DNA of 64,000 nucleotides from Alkalihalobacterium alkalinitrilicum (GCF_002019605.1 NZ_KV917368.1:403809-467808); one strand, 5' to 3'; counted from the stretch's first letter, positions 1 to 8,415 are shown. The notes: a model not told the origin generated them from the sequence alone. Numbers and translations are program-made.

Positions 1-1
1 A

Positions 2-547
2 TACTACTTCGACGAGTCGATGTACATTCGGAATATAAGAAAACCAATTATCTCAAAAGTGCATAGTCACTGTATCGCTGCAGCGTTAGCACTTGCATCT
101 GTAACGGATATTGTCATTGCTTCTGAAGATGCCATTTTTAGTGAGCCAGTTGTACGAATGGGTGCTAATAGCCAAGAACTAATGTTTTTACCGTGGTTAA
201 TTGGAGAGAAGAAGACGAAAGAACTTTTATTTACAGGTGATGCAATAAAAGCGGATGAAGCAGTTCAGTTAGGTTTAGTGAATAAAGTCGTTCCAGTAGA
301 ACAATTAGATGATGCGGTTATGGAGATGGCGAGTAAAATCGCGCAAATGCCACCTTTAGCAATTTCTCTTGTGAAAGAATCAGTTAATAATACAATGGAC
401 ATCATGGGGTATACGAACTCCATGAAAATGCATTTCGCTTCCCACCTATTAAGCCATACAACAAATGAAATTGCTGAGGGAATGGGGAAATCCAAAAGAG
501 GAAATTTAAAAGAGTTTTTTGACCGACGAGATCAAAAATTTGTATAA
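2..547 (+). CDS. enoyl-CoA hydratase/isomerase family protein, 5' part outside window
   Basis: The reading frame is open from base 2 and the first Met is internal, so the gene begins before the window. The visible part is the C-terminal two thirds of a crotonase-fold protein: the HCIAAALALASVTDIVIAS stretch corresponds to the oxyanion-hole helix, followed by the EDAIFSEP and GLVNKVV blocks and the C-terminal helices that pack the trimer. Members hydrate or isomerise acyl-CoA esters in the cytosol. The usual GAGxGG-type glycines are weakly kept (HCIAAA), so the exact reaction is uncertain. A hairpin terminator follows 50 bases after the stop, so this is the last gene of its unit. Confidence 0.85.
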   Translation, partial: YYFDESMYIRNIRKPIISKVHSHCIAAALALASVTDIVIASEDAIFSEPVVRMGANSQELMFLPWLIGEKKTKELLFTGDAIKADEAVQLGLVNKVVPVEQLDDAVMEMASKIAQMPPLAISLVKESVNNTMDIMGYTNSMKMHFASHLLSHTTNEIAEGMGKSKRGNLKEFFDRRDQKFV

Positions 548-596
548 CAATACCGAGTAAATAGTTAAATCAAATGCTTGGTTGATTAGTGTAGAT

Positions 597-629
597 AAGA
601 TAGCTCTCTATATAGGGAGCTATCTTTTT
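597..629 (+). terminator. Rho-independent terminator
   Basis: A 10-bp inverted repeat (AAGATAGCTC and GAGCTATCTT) is followed by a T run. It closes the enoyl-CoA hydratase transcript. Confidence 0.8.
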
Positions 630-768
630 GGGGTGTTAAGGAACAGTTGACAACTTACAAATGTTCAAGAAGTATTGCCGAGAATAGATAAATGTTAATC
701 CAATAAAAATTGAAACCATTTCTAAAATACAACGTCAAATATATTGTATAAACAAAAAAGGGGATGGC

Positions 769-1218
769 ATGATGAAGGTGTTATTTTTACTGGTGTTCGC
801 ATTTTTTTTGACAGGGTGTGGTTTGGGGAATGAACAAGCAAGTCAAGAACCTACTACTGGAGGAAGTGAAATTGTAGATGGAGAAATGACCATTAGTCTT
901 GTGGAGGAAAGTCCACTCGTTTTTCATTATGAGGTCATGAATCAATCGGACAAAGTTGTGACAATAGAGTTTTCGAGCTCACAGCGAATCAATTATTCAA
1001 TAACTACTAAAGAAGGAAAAGATATCTATTTATTTTCAAGTGTTGCTACATTTCTTCAAGCATTAGGTGAAGAGGAATTGAAGCCAGATGAACAGTTAGA
1101 ATATGTGATCGATTTAAATGAATTGGACCTCCAAGAAGGTGAGTATCTACTATCAGTGTGGTTGACACCAATGGACGGGCCAACTTATAAAATAATAAAA
1201 GAGTTCACCATTGAATAA
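769..1218 (+). CDS. lipoprotein with BsuPI-like domain
   Basis: The protein is 149 residues with a lipoprotein signal peptide: MMKVLFLLVFAFFLTGC, with lipobox LTGC at about residue 17. The mature part (residues about 40-148) reads as a single beta-sandwich, with the pattern FHYEVMNQSDKVVTIEF, then SITTKEGKDIYLFSS and a closing LxVWLTP strand. This fits the BsuPI/intracellular proteinase inhibitor family, but here it is exported and membrane-anchored. A GGGG ribosome site lies a few bases before the ATG pair at 769 and 772. It stands alone between two terminators. The domain assignment is by pattern and no inhibitor activity is implied. Confidence 0.75.
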   Translation: MMKVLFLLVFAFFLTGCGLGNEQASQEPTTGGSEIVDGEMTISLVEESPLVFHYEVMNQSDKVVTIEFSSSQRINYSITTKEGKDIYLFSSVATFLQALGEEELKPDEQLEYVIDLNELDLQEGEYLLSVWLTPMDGPTYKIIKEFTIE

Positions 1219-1226
1219 ACCAAGTG

Positions 1227-1257
1227 AGAGTTCTAAAACATTTTAGAGCTCTTTTTT
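1227..1257 (+). terminator. Rho-independent terminator
   Basis: A 12-bp stem with one mismatch (AGAGTTCTAAAA and TTTTAGAGCTCT) and a two-base loop is followed by a T run, nine bases after the lipoprotein stop. Confidence 0.8.
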
Positions 1258-1478
1258 ATGATTATTTTGTTAAAAAATCGATAGGATCAATGTTACCTAA
1301 TTTTTGGGACAACAGCAAAATTTAGTATATGGACAAGTAGTAGCTTCATAAATTATTATAATATTAAGAAAACTAAAGAAATACTGTTCTATTTTGTTAC
1401 CCGATAAAACTAAGCACTTCATGTAAGGTCAATATCAATGAGATTAACATTAAAATGACAAGACAAAGAGGTGATCCC

Positions 1479-2027
1479 ATGACTTTTATTGGAAGATTTA
1501 TGAACATTGAACTAGAGATGAATAAAACCCTAGTCGAAGAATTTTTGGGGAAAATAAAGACAGTCTATCCATACAAGTGGATCGAAAATAAAGAGGATAA
1601 AACTTTAGTTATTTATGGAGAAAAACAATATCAACTTCCTTTTAAAGAAAAAGAGGGTCTTTTCACTTTAGCGATTGAAGAATTAACAACTAGTGAAAGA
1701 ACGTTTTCAATTGCATTTAATGAACTATTATTTGAAGCAAGAAAGAAGATGATGAGGATCGAGAATATATATGAAAGAAAGAAAAGAAGAATAGAAGAAA
1801 GACAAGAAGAAATTCAAGTCATACATCTGCGACGAAGTGAAAAAGCGCAACTAAGGTTAGTTGCACCAATGACTAAACAAACAGAAATGAACATCGTGAA
1901 GTTGGAAACGGATTATCTATTAATGGAATTACATGAAGCATTAGTGAAGAATGAGGAAGAGACAGTACAGTATTGTAAAAAAAGATTACAAGAGTTAGTT
2001 GAGCAAACTCAAAAAATCTTAAGCTAA
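1479..2027 (+). CDS. hypothetical protein, charged, coiled-coil
   Basis: I do not recognise this family. The ATG at 1479 is preferred over the upstream one at 1455 because AGAGGTGAT sits seven bases before it. The 182-residue product is soluble and very rich in Lys, Glu and Arg. A middle helical segment (about residues 90-130, with runs such as ERKKRRIEERQEEIQ) and a C-terminal segment look like coiled coil. There is no signal peptide and no membrane span. The gene is monocistronic, with a terminator downstream. Confidence 0.65.
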   Translation: MTFIGRFMNIELEMNKTLVEEFLGKIKTVYPYKWIENKEDKTLVIYGEKQYQLPFKEKEGLFTLAIEELTTSERTFSIAFNELLFEARKKMMRIENIYERKKRRIEERQEEIQVIHLRRSEKAQLRLVAPMTKQTEMNIVKLETDYLLMELHEALVKNEEETVQYCKKRLQELVEQTQKILS

Positions 2028-2066
2028 TGATACTTTATATGTACTGTAATGAAATTATGTACTAAG

Positions 2067-2107
2067 AAAATCAACAGGGGTAGTATGAGTCCCTGTTGAT
2101 TTTTCTT
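2067..2107. terminator. bidirectional Rho-independent terminator
   Basis: A perfect 13-bp stem (AAAATCAACAGGG and CCCTGTTGATTTT) with an 11-base loop and T-rich flanks on both strands lies between two convergent genes. Confidence 0.8.
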
Positions 2108-2192
2108 TATTTTTAGGTACGTTTACTTGCTATAGACGGTTTTAGTTTCAGAAAAGGTACCGCTTTTTCAGGTGAAGGACGTGATTTTCTAA

Positions 2193-2585
2193 TTAAAATC
2201 CATCGGTTGTTGGAGTAAATGGAATGTTTAAGTTTCTTTCCACTGTGCGAACTCTTTGATTTAATCGATTTAGTCGATCTGTATGAAGTTCATCATTTCG
2301 GTTGAGGCGGATAATTTCTTGGTTTATACGGCCAATTTCTTCGTTAATTCTCCCAATTTCACTGTTCAAACGAACAATTTCTTGGTTTTGTCGAGTTAAT
2401 TCAGCACTTTGCTCTTGATTTTGTCTAGTAAGTTCATTCACTCTTCTATCTAGCTCTTGAGTGGTGGGTTGTTGTCTCATCATCGGTTGGTGATCCTGTT
2501 GTGATATATAAGGGTTTTGTTGGTATTGTCTATAGTAGCCACCAGGTTGTTGAATATTTACAGGATAATAAGGATACAAATTCAT
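2193..2585 (-). CDS. Tyr/Gln-rich coiled-coil protein, possibly spore coat-associated
   Basis: The protein has 130 residues. The first 35 are rich in Tyr, Gln and Pro (MNLYPYYPVNIQQPGGYYRQ and on), which is common in spore coat proteins. Residues 40-115 form a regular heptad coiled coil made of repeated units such as LTRQNQE and IGRINEE. There is no export signal. A strong GAGGAG site lies before the ATG, but that site is one arm of a perfect inverted repeat (see 2593-2655). Spore-type genes lie next to it (YjcZ peptide, SspH-type SASP). A coat role is inference from composition and context only. Confidence 0.65.
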   Translation of the reverse strand: MNLYPYYPVNIQQPGGYYRQYQQNPYISQQDHQPMMRQQPTTQELDRRVNELTRQNQEQSAELTRQNQEIVRLNSEIGRINEEIGRINQEIIRLNRNDELHTDRLNRLNQRVRTVERNLNIPFTPTTDGF

Positions 2586-2592
2586 TATGACG

Positions 2593-2655
2593 CACTCCTC
2601 AAAATTTATTTGATGTGAAATACATTAATTAGCCTATGTTAAATTTTGAGGAGTG
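2593..2655 (-). promoter_or_regulatory. 5'-UTR hairpin that buries the ribosome site
   Basis: A perfect 16-bp inverted repeat (CACTCCTCAAAATTTA at 2593-2608 and its complement at 2640-2655, 31-base loop) ends next to the start codon of the coiled-coil gene. In the minus-strand RNA, the GAGGAG ribosome site pairs with an upstream CTCCTC. No T run follows it in the minus direction, so it is not a normal terminator. It could act as a translational switch. Confidence 0.6.
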
Positions 2656-2873
2656 ACAGGGCATACACCTAGAAATATCCTAATTAGATTAGAGCTAAGA
2701 AAAAAATTAAGCTTTTTTAGTTGATACTACTCTCCACCTAGGCCAGTTACGGATAAACAATTTAAAAATAGTAAAATTGCCGTGTTCATTAGTCCTAGCA
2801 AATATAGATTTTTTTCATAGATTAGTAGTGAGAGGATAATCTTCTCATAATAGGTTGGTAAGGAGGGATCACT

Positions 2874-2972
2874 ATGTCTGGTACTCACAAACCAGTGAGC
2901 AACTTTGCGTTAATCGTAGTGTTGTTTATTTTGTTAATTATTGTTGGTACGGCGTTTGTTCGCCCGTACTAA
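2874..2972 (+). CDS. YjcZ-family sporulation peptide
   Basis: This is a 32-residue product with an AAGGAGGGA site seven bases before the ATG. It has a short polar N-terminus (MSGTHKPVSN), one membrane span (FALIVVLFILLIIVGTAFV) and ends RPY. The FALIVVLFILLIIVG core is the mark of the YjcZ/YtaF-type small sporulation peptides, which are membrane-inserted and made in the forespore or mother cell. A terminator follows directly. Confidence 0.85.
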   Translation: MSGTHKPVSNFALIVVLFILLIIVGTAFVRPY

Positions 2973-2994
2973 TATGATGTAACGAAAAAAAGTG

Positions 2995-3030
2995 AAGAGT
3001 CAGCATTCTTATAAAATGTTGGCTCTTTTT
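2995..3030 (+). terminator. Rho-independent terminator
   Basis: A 13-bp stem with one or two G-U-type mismatches (AAGAGTCAGCATT and AATGTTGGCTCTT) is followed by a T run, after the YjcZ-type gene. Confidence 0.8.
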
Positions 3031-3080
3031 CTTCATTTCCTAATATTTCATTGAGCTGAGGTTGAAGTAGACTGTAAAAA

Positions 3081-3116
3081 ATAAAACCCGCATGGAATGT
3101 ATATGTCCATACGGGT
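3081..3116 (-). terminator. terminator of the SspH-type gene
   Basis: The stem ACCCGCATGG and CCATACGGGT has an 11-base loop. In the minus direction it is followed by TTTTATTTTTT. It lies just past the stop of the SASP gene. Confidence 0.75.
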
Positions 3117-3129
3117 AATGCTATTCTAC

Positions 3130-3309
3130 TTATTGTTCCATCAAATTGTTTACGGGGACACTCTGTTTCTGATTCGGGTCATTAATTGGGTGAATTGTAG
3201 CTGTTCCATTATTTTGGTCTACATGCTCTATATAGACCTGTTGTCCGTTGTACATAACATTTGCCATATCGGGTGATGAAGAAATTTGTTGTGCTCGTTG
3301 TGCATCCAT
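3130..3309 (-). CDS. sspH: small acid-soluble spore protein, H family
   Basis: The ATG at 3309 gives a 59-residue product, with AGGAGGAACTATA just before it. A longer frame upstream has no ribosome site and adds a non-matching N-terminus. The sequence starts MDAQRAQQISSSPDMANVMY and continues with a GQQVYIEHVDQNNGTA block and a C-terminus VPVNNLMEQ, the order and length of SspH-type minor SASPs. These are made in the forespore and stored in the spore core. Expression is expected from a sigma-G type promoter, which I did not try to place. Confidence 0.9.
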   Translation of the reverse strand: MDAQRAQQISSSPDMANVMYNGQQVYIEHVDQNNGTATIHPINDPNQKQSVPVNNLMEQ

Positions 3310-3592
3310 TATAGTTCCTCCTACTTTAGTTAAATTTAGAACATCTATTTTAATATTTGTTAAAACAAGATTACCTATACACTTTTTAGTAAATATTTCT
3401 AAGAAGTGGTTTACTACTAGTAGTATACTTACCAACGAGTAGTTGGGGGGGGAATTACTAAAAAATGGATAAAATGAGTAGGAGTTTGTTTTGGTTCAGT
3501 GGGAATGTATATTTCATTGATGCATCATCTGAAGACAGTTTGATTTTAAAGAGCAGACTAAAAACGAATGAATCTAATCATATTGTGTTATA

Positions 3593-3626
3593 ATTACCTA
3601 GATAACTATTTAGTTACCTAGGTAAT
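3593..3626 (+). promoter_or_regulatory. inverted repeat, candidate MarR operator, overlapping a -10 box
   Basis: Two 15-base arms (ATTACCTAGATAACT and AGTTACCTAGGTAAT) match at 14 of 15 positions around a four-base spacer. TATAAT at 3589-3594 overlaps the left edge, so a bound protein would cover the promoter. This is the normal position for an autoregulatory MarR-family operator controlling the marR-MFS pair. Confidence 0.65.
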
Positions 3627-4089
3627 GTTTTTAGAAAGGGTGTTTATTATCGTTACTGACTTAAAGATGTTTCACTCATTACACCAATTGTCCCGTCTCT
3701 TAACAAAACGAGCAAATAAGGCACTTCAGCCATTTGGTTTATATAGTGCTCAATGGTCTGTTATTTTTACATTGAAAACGAAAGGCACATTAACACAAAC
3801 AGAGTTGTGTGAGTATTTAGCTGTCGAGGCCCCGCCTTTAACACGAAACATCCAACGATTAGTAAAAAAAGAAATTGTAAGACAAGTAAGTGGAGAGGAT
3901 AAAAGGATGAAGTTAATTGAACTCACCGAAAAAGCTCATCAAGAGTATCCAAAGTGGGAAAAAGCGATAACAGAAACAAATCATAAGTTACTTGAACATT
4001 TTCCGAAAGACTCGGAAGAACAGTTAGATCAGCTTTTATCACAATGGTTACATATTATAACCTCCAGAAAGGAACTTAACGATGAGTAA
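3625..4089 (+). CDS. MarR-family transcriptional regulator
   Basis: The protein is up to 154 residues with a winged helix-turn-helix: dimer helix (FHSLHQLSRLLTKRANKAL), recognition region around TQTELCEYLAVEAPPLTRNI, and wing VSGEDKRMKLIELTEKA. The start is unclear. The ATG at 3625 sits inside the operator repeat and has only a weak AGG before it; an AGAAAGGG site at 3632-3640 points to a start further in, with the next ATG at 3667. The gene overlaps the following MFS gene by 8 bases, the common arrangement for a MarR repressor of a drug exporter. Confidence 0.85.
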   Translation: MFLERVFIIVTDLKMFHSLHQLSRLLTKRANKALQPFGLYSAQWSVIFTLKTKGTLTQTELCEYLAVEAPPLTRNIQRLVKKEIVRQVSGEDKRMKLIELTEKAHQEYPKWEKAITETNHKLLEHFPKDSEEQLDQLLSQWLHIITSRKELNDE

Positions 4090-5282
4090 ACCAATCCTTT
4101 GGACTAAAGATTTTATATGTATTACATTATGTAATTTGTTCGTTTTCCTAGCTTTTTATTATTTAATTGTTACCTTACCGATCTATACGATAACGGAATT
4201 AAATGGAACTGAAACAGAAGCTGGATTGATCATTACGTTATTTCTAATCACTGCTATCTTTATACGTCCATTTGCAGGGAAATGGGCGCTTTCAATTGGA
4301 AACAAAAATATTTTATTTATAGGTCTATTTATATTTATCATCTCTTCTGGTTTGTATCTTATATCGGATTCCGTATATTCGATGATGTTTATTCGGTTAT
4401 TACACGGTGTAGGGTTTGGGATGGCAACAACCGCAACGGGTTCGATTGTTGCGAACGTAATACCTGATTCAAGAAAAGGAGAAGGAATGGGATACTACTC
4501 GTTGTCATTTAATATTGCTGTCGTTTTAGGCCCTTTCATAGGATTAACTGCTATCTTGCAATGGAGTACAGTTACGTTATTTTCTATCGTCGCTATAAGT
4601 AGCTTTGTAGCTTTAGCGATGGGGTTACTAGTTTCAAAGGAAAATCGTAAAATTCCAGAAGCTATGACAGGTAACCCACAAAAACATAAGCTTTCAATTG
4701 TTGAAAAAACAGCGATTCGTATTTCAATTGTAGCAGCAATATTTGCTATTATTTATTCTTCCATTTTGTCGTTCGTACCTGTATATGCTGAAGAAGTAGG
4801 TTTGATAAAAGCCGCTAGTTATTTCTTTGTGGTGTATGCTGCTATCATGTTACTTTCAAGACCTTTTACGGGAAGATGGTTGGACCAATATGGTTGCAAA
4901 TAAAATTGTTTATCCGTGTATTATCATATTTGCTGTTGGTATGTTTCTCTTAAGTATGTCCACGACGACTTTCGTGTTTCTTTTGTCAGCTGCATTAATT
5001 GGCCTCGGATGGGGGACGCTTTTTCCGACATTTCAAACGATATCTGTTCAAAAAGCACCAACAGAGCGTAGGGGCTTGGCCATGGCAACATTCTTATCTA
5101 TTTTTGATCTAGGAATTGGTGTAGGCTCTTTTATTGTCGGGATGATCGTTGCCCAAGTAAGCTTACATTCACTTTATTTCTACAGTTCATTCATTCTTTT
5201 ACTCGGAATCGCTCTATACAATTTTATGCATGGTCGATATGTGGTGAACGAAATGAGTGTTGAAAATCAACGCGCTGGTTAA
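4082..5282 (+). pseudogene. MFS exporter, frameshifted
   Basis: Two frames together encode one 12-TM major facilitator of about 400 residues. The first frame (4082-4903) carries TM1-8, with the RPFAGKW loop motif and a second RPFTGRW at its end. The second continues from about 4896 to 5282 with TM9-12 (LIGLGWGTLFPTFQT, KAPTERRGLAMA). The break is at GGTTGC near 4894-4895: removing one T restores a continuous reading GRWLDQYGANKIVYP. It resembles the drug exporter paired with MarR genes such as yusO-yusP in Bacillus. It is either a true loss of function or a sequencing error. Confidence 0.8.
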
Positions 5283-5360
5283 GTGCTACCGAGGAGTCTA
5301 TGATAGAAGTGTAATAAGTTCAAATTAATTAAGGATGAATGGTACTAAGGAGAGGTCAGC

Positions 5361-6095
5361 ATGGTTTGGGAAGTTCTTTTTGTTTTTTTTATCGTACTGT
5401 TTGGAGGATTTATTCAAGGAGCTAGCGGCTTTGGTTTTGGCCTCGTGGCGATGGGATTACTTCCAATTATGTTTTCTTTAAAGGATAGTACGTTACTTGT
5501 GATTTCATTATTGTTAGTAGCTTCGGTTAGTATTCTTTTAAAGATTTATAAATATATTGAATTAAAAGGTTTACTGTTGATTGTGAGTTCCGCGCTAGTT
5601 GGTAGAATTCTGGCATTTTTTGTACTAAATACTTATGGAGAAATGGATTTTTTAAAACAGGTCTTGGGCTTCTTTCTAATTGGTATGGTGTTTTATTTAT
5701 ATTTTAGTAAAGCAAATTCCTCCACTGCGTCAGCGATGAATCCTTTTACACCGATCGTCCTTGGATTATTAGGTGGCTTAATAGGAGGGGTCTTTGCGGT
5801 GGGGGGCCCGTTTTTTGTTTTTTATTTTTTAATTCTTTATAGTGACAAACACAAATATAACGCCAACCTTCAAATAACGGTAGTGCTTACATGTTTATTT
5901 ACAATCATTTTACATGGTATCAACGGTGACTTTAATTCTACTTTTTCAATCTATTTCTTAGTTGGTTTTGTAGGGGTTTACATTGGTACAATGCTTGGAC
6001 TTAAGTGGTTTGAGAAACTACCAAGTCACTTAATTAGGAAATTAGCAATGATTATGGTCTTAGCTTCGGCTGTAAACTTAATTTTCTTTAGTTAA
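5361..6095 (+). CDS. TSUP-family (TauE/SafE) membrane permease
   Basis: The protein has 244 residues, about eight membrane spans in two halves, with GGxxQGxSGFGFG near the N-terminus (GGFIQGASGFGFGLVAMG) and the repeat GGLIGGVFAVGGPFFVFYF in the second half. These are the marks of the TSUP family, which exports sulfite, sulfoacetate or other small organic anions. An AAGGAGAGG site precedes the ATG. It is not in an operon with substrate genes, so the cargo is unknown. Confidence 0.8.
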   Translation: MVWEVLFVFFIVLFGGFIQGASGFGFGLVAMGLLPIMFSLKDSTLLVISLLLVASVSILLKIYKYIELKGLLLIVSSALVGRILAFFVLNTYGEMDFLKQVLGFFLIGMVFYLYFSKANSSTASAMNPFTPIVLGLLGGLIGGVFAVGGPFFVFYFLILYSDKHKYNANLQITVVLTCLFTIILHGINGDFNSTFSIYFLVGFVGVYIGTMLGLKWFEKLPSHLIRKLAMIMVLASAVNLIFFS

Positions 6096-6293
6096 TGTTT
6101 TGATTGCACCTAAATGAAGCCTTTCTAGTAGAAAGGGAATGTTAAAAAAAAGTTCGTACGGTAGATTAGGATTGGATACTCCTAATAAAAGGAAGGATAT
6201 GAACCTAAAGAAAACTTTCACAGCAAATACTACCCCAAATAAAAGGAAAAGCTCATTTAAAAACGGTTTAGTAGTTGTTTTTTTCTCATCCAT
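6078..6293 (-). CDS. possible small membrane protein
   Basis: From the ATG at 6293 this frame gives 71 residues with one hydrophobic segment (FLNELFLLFGVVFAVKVFF) and a second weaker one. The frame is open up to a GTG at 6362 inside a hairpin. No ribosome site is clear at either start. It overlaps the end of the TSUP gene by 18 bases on the other strand. The composition is plausible for a real protein but I cannot name a family. Confidence 0.35.
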   Translation of the reverse strand: MDEKKTTTKPFLNELFLLFGVVFAVKVFFRFISFLLLGVSNPNLPYELFFNIPFLLERLHLGAIKTLTKEN

Positions 6294-6344
6294 GATATAA
6301 AAGACGTATCTATATTGGAACGCGTCAGGAAATAGATAGGAAAG

Positions 6345-6384
6345 GATAAAATAAATCCACACAACTTAAAGTTGTGTGGATTTA
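6345..6384 (-). terminator. Rho-independent terminator of the holin-like gene
   Basis: A perfect 16-bp palindrome (TAAATCCACACAACTT and its complement) with a T-rich stretch after it on the minus strand lies downstream of the holin-like gene. It may also stop plus-strand readthrough. Confidence 0.7.
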
Positions 6385-6422
6385 AAGTGAATTTTGTTCG
6401 AATCTAATGGCAAGGTAAAGCT

Positions 6423-6710
6423 TCACTTTATCGTTTTTTTATCTGTTTCGGACCTCTTAGTAAAAGTTTGTTTGTATGCTTGATGAGTTGTAATGGCTGC
6501 TCCAGTGGCGATAATTCCATTGGCAATCCCTTGGATTGTAAATCCAATAGTAACTATTCCTGAAATAATACCTGCGAACAATAATAGCCATAAAATCATC
6601 CAATCTTGTATTTTTGGTGTTCTTTTTAGGATGTTTCCAAGGATCATTAATGCTGGGACAACAATTAATAGTTGAGGATGTACTTGTATCTGTGAAAAAA
6701 ACTCTACCAA
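6423..6710 (-). CDS. phage holin-like membrane protein
   Basis: The protein has 95 residues and begins at a TTG with AAAAGGAGGAATTCAC before it. It has three membrane spans: LLIVVPALMILGNIL, then WMILWLLLFAGIISGIV, then IANGIIATGAAITTHQAY. The order P-x(2)-Q-D-W then G-x-ATGAA-x(3)-HQ matches the Phage_holin_5_2 group. Such holins let endolysins cross the membrane, but no endolysin or phage gene is nearby, so this copy is an orphan that may serve another purpose. Confidence 0.75.
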   Translation of the reverse strand: MVEFFSQIQVHPQLLIVVPALMILGNILKRTPKIQDWMILWLLLFAGIISGIVTIGFTIQGIANGIIATGAAITTHQAYKQTFTKRSETDKKTIK

Positions 6711-6812
6711 GTGAATTCCTCCTTTTTTCTATATATATTCACAAAGTAAATCTAGTGTTATGATGGAAGGGAAATAGACATGTAAATATTTTAATAGAGA
6801 GAGGTAAACGGC

Positions 6813-7910
6813 GTGAAAAAGATCATTAGCTTTGTTCTGTTTATATTTTTAATGGGGTGTAGTGAACCAGCTATGGTTGAAAAGGAAGTAAAGAATTTAG
6901 CATTGAAAGCTGATGATGTGGTATTGGAGAAAGACTTGGATGAAACTGTTCCAGAGTTCTTACGAAAACACAGTGAACCAGTTGAAATCATCTTTGTTGG
7001 AGACGTGATGATGGAGATGTCGTTAAAAAACACAATCAACTCTAAAGGAGTAGATTATCCCTTTATACATGTTAAAGACGACATCTTACAAGCAGATTAT
7101 GCGGTTGCTAATTTAGAAACAGCCATTACAACTTCGAACAATTCTTATGCCAAACAATATAATTTCAAATCCAATCCTAAAAAGCTAGAAGGGTTAGTCA
7201 ATGCTGGTTTTGATTTAGTTTCATTAGCCAACAATCATACGCTCGATTACCAGGAAGAAGGTTTACTCGACACGATAAAATATTTAAGAGAATATGGTAT
7301 CGAATATATTGGCGCTGGAAAAAATAGTGAAGAAGCTTATGCGTCTCACGAAGTTCTATTAAACGACCAAAAGGTTAAATTTTTAGCATTTTCAAGGGTT
7401 TTACCAGATGTATCATGGTATGCAACAAAGGATAAACCTGGAATTGCCAGCGGATATCAAGAAGAACGAGTAATAGAGATTATCGAAAAGGAAAAAGAAA
7501 ATACAGATTACGTTTTGGTCTATATGCACTGGGGCATTGAAAGAGCTAGTCGGCCAGAACCGTACCAACGAAATTATGCGAAGAAAATGATTGATGCTGG
7601 TGCTGATGCCATTATTGGTGCGCATCCCCATGTACTACAAGGATTTGAATTTTATAATGGTAAGCCAATTGCTTACTCCTTAGGGAACTTTCTCTTCCCA
7701 GATTATATAACGGGGCCAACCGCAGAGACAGGTTTATTAAGTATTATTATTGAAGATGGAGAAGTAAAGATGAAGTTTAACCCGTTTTATATCGACAACG
7801 ATGTGATTGTTGATAAAGGAGATGATTATCGTAAAAGAATGTATAAGTATTTGGAAGGTATCTCATATGATATTTTCATTGAAGATGGAGAAATCAAACC
7901 AATAAACTAA
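6813..7910 (+). CDS. CapA-family lipoprotein (PGA_cap metallophosphatase fold)
   Basis: The protein has 365 residues, with a GTG start and a GAGAGAGG site. The signal peptide ends in LMGC (Cys at about 16), so it is a lipoprotein on the outer face of the membrane. The catalytic fold follows: VGDVMM (metal site), ANLETAIT, SLANNHTLDY, HWGIE and GAHPHVLQGFE, then YSLGNFLFP. These are all the conserved blocks of CapA/PgsA-like proteins of the calcineurin-like superfamily. Relatives take part in poly-gamma-glutamate export or anchoring. No capB or capC gene is near, so the polymer link is unproven. Confidence 0.85.
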   Translation: MKKIISFVLFIFLMGCSEPAMVEKEVKNLALKADDVVLEKDLDETVPEFLRKHSEPVEIIFVGDVMMEMSLKNTINSKGVDYPFIHVKDDILQADYAVANLETAITTSNNSYAKQYNFKSNPKKLEGLVNAGFDLVSLANNHTLDYQEEGLLDTIKYLREYGIEYIGAGKNSEEAYASHEVLLNDQKVKFLAFSRVLPDVSWYATKDKPGIASGYQEERVIEIIEKEKENTDYVLVYMHWGIERASRPEPYQRNYAKKMIDAGADAIIGAHPHVLQGFEFYNGKPIAYSLGNFLFPDYITGPTAETGLLSIIIEDGEVKMKFNPFYIDNDVIVDKGDDYRKRMYKYLEGISYDIFIEDGEIKPIN

Positions 7911-7958
7911 AACTCTAGTTTTCTTTGTAGCTGTTATGCAAGAGAGGCACGGTTCATT

Positions 7959-8111
7959 ATGGAAAATCAACTTAAAATGGATCAACTATTTATTCAGTTT
8001 GATCACCTTAACGGCTATTATAAAAAGCAGTATGGTTTGATTGTAGTGAATACCTATGATATCATGCACTTAATATTGGATAAGGGGTCGAAACGATGGT
8101 TAATGAAGTAA
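7959..8111 (+). CDS. small hypothetical protein overlapping the YkvR-like gene
   Basis: A 50-residue frame starts at an ATG with GAGAGG about 10 bases before it, and overlaps the next gene by 16 bases. The product (MENQLKMDQLFIQFDHLNGY and on) is mixed alpha/beta with no signal or membrane span. I recognise no family. The overlap suggests translational coupling with the downstream gene, if it is real. Confidence 0.45.
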   Translation: MENQLKMDQLFIQFDHLNGYYKKQYGLIVVNTYDIMHLILDKGSKRWLMK

Positions 8112-8395
8112 TTTTAGACGATTTAACATTGCAAGTAACAAACTATAAAGAAGAAATAGTGGTTAATCAAACAGGAGAACCTCTTAAAAAAATTAATATT
8201 GCTTTTAAAGTAAGAGGTGGCGAGGAGTATCATGATGTTACAAGTCATTTATATAAAAAGACTTTTGATGTAAAAGTTCCTCAAAAAGGAATACAGTTTA
8301 GAGCAACGATTTATAACTATTCGACTTCACGAACCGATTTTTCTAATGAAAGATGTATGGCAGATTTCCAATTATCTTTACTCGAGGTACAGTAG
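8096..8395 (+). CDS. ykvR: YkvR-like protein (DUF3219)
   Basis: The protein has 99 residues and an AAGGGGTCG site before the ATG. The pattern EYHDVTSHLYKKTFDVKVP then FRATIYNYSTSRTDF matches Bacillus YkvR and the DUF3219 family, a small beta-rich cytosolic fold of unknown role. Its length is the normal one. The oxidoreductase gene begins 20 bases after its stop. Confidence 0.75.
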   Translation: MVNEVILDDLTLQVTNYKEEIVVNQTGEPLKKINIAFKVRGGEEYHDVTSHLYKKTFDVKVPQKGIQFRATIYNYSTSRTDFSNERCMADFQLSLLEVQ

Positions 8396-8415
8396 ACCAT
8401 GAAGGAATATATAGA

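Noticed and set aside
3435-3460. G-rich run near 3445 as a regulatory quadruplex
   Set aside because: It is one run of about eight G; four spaced runs are needed.
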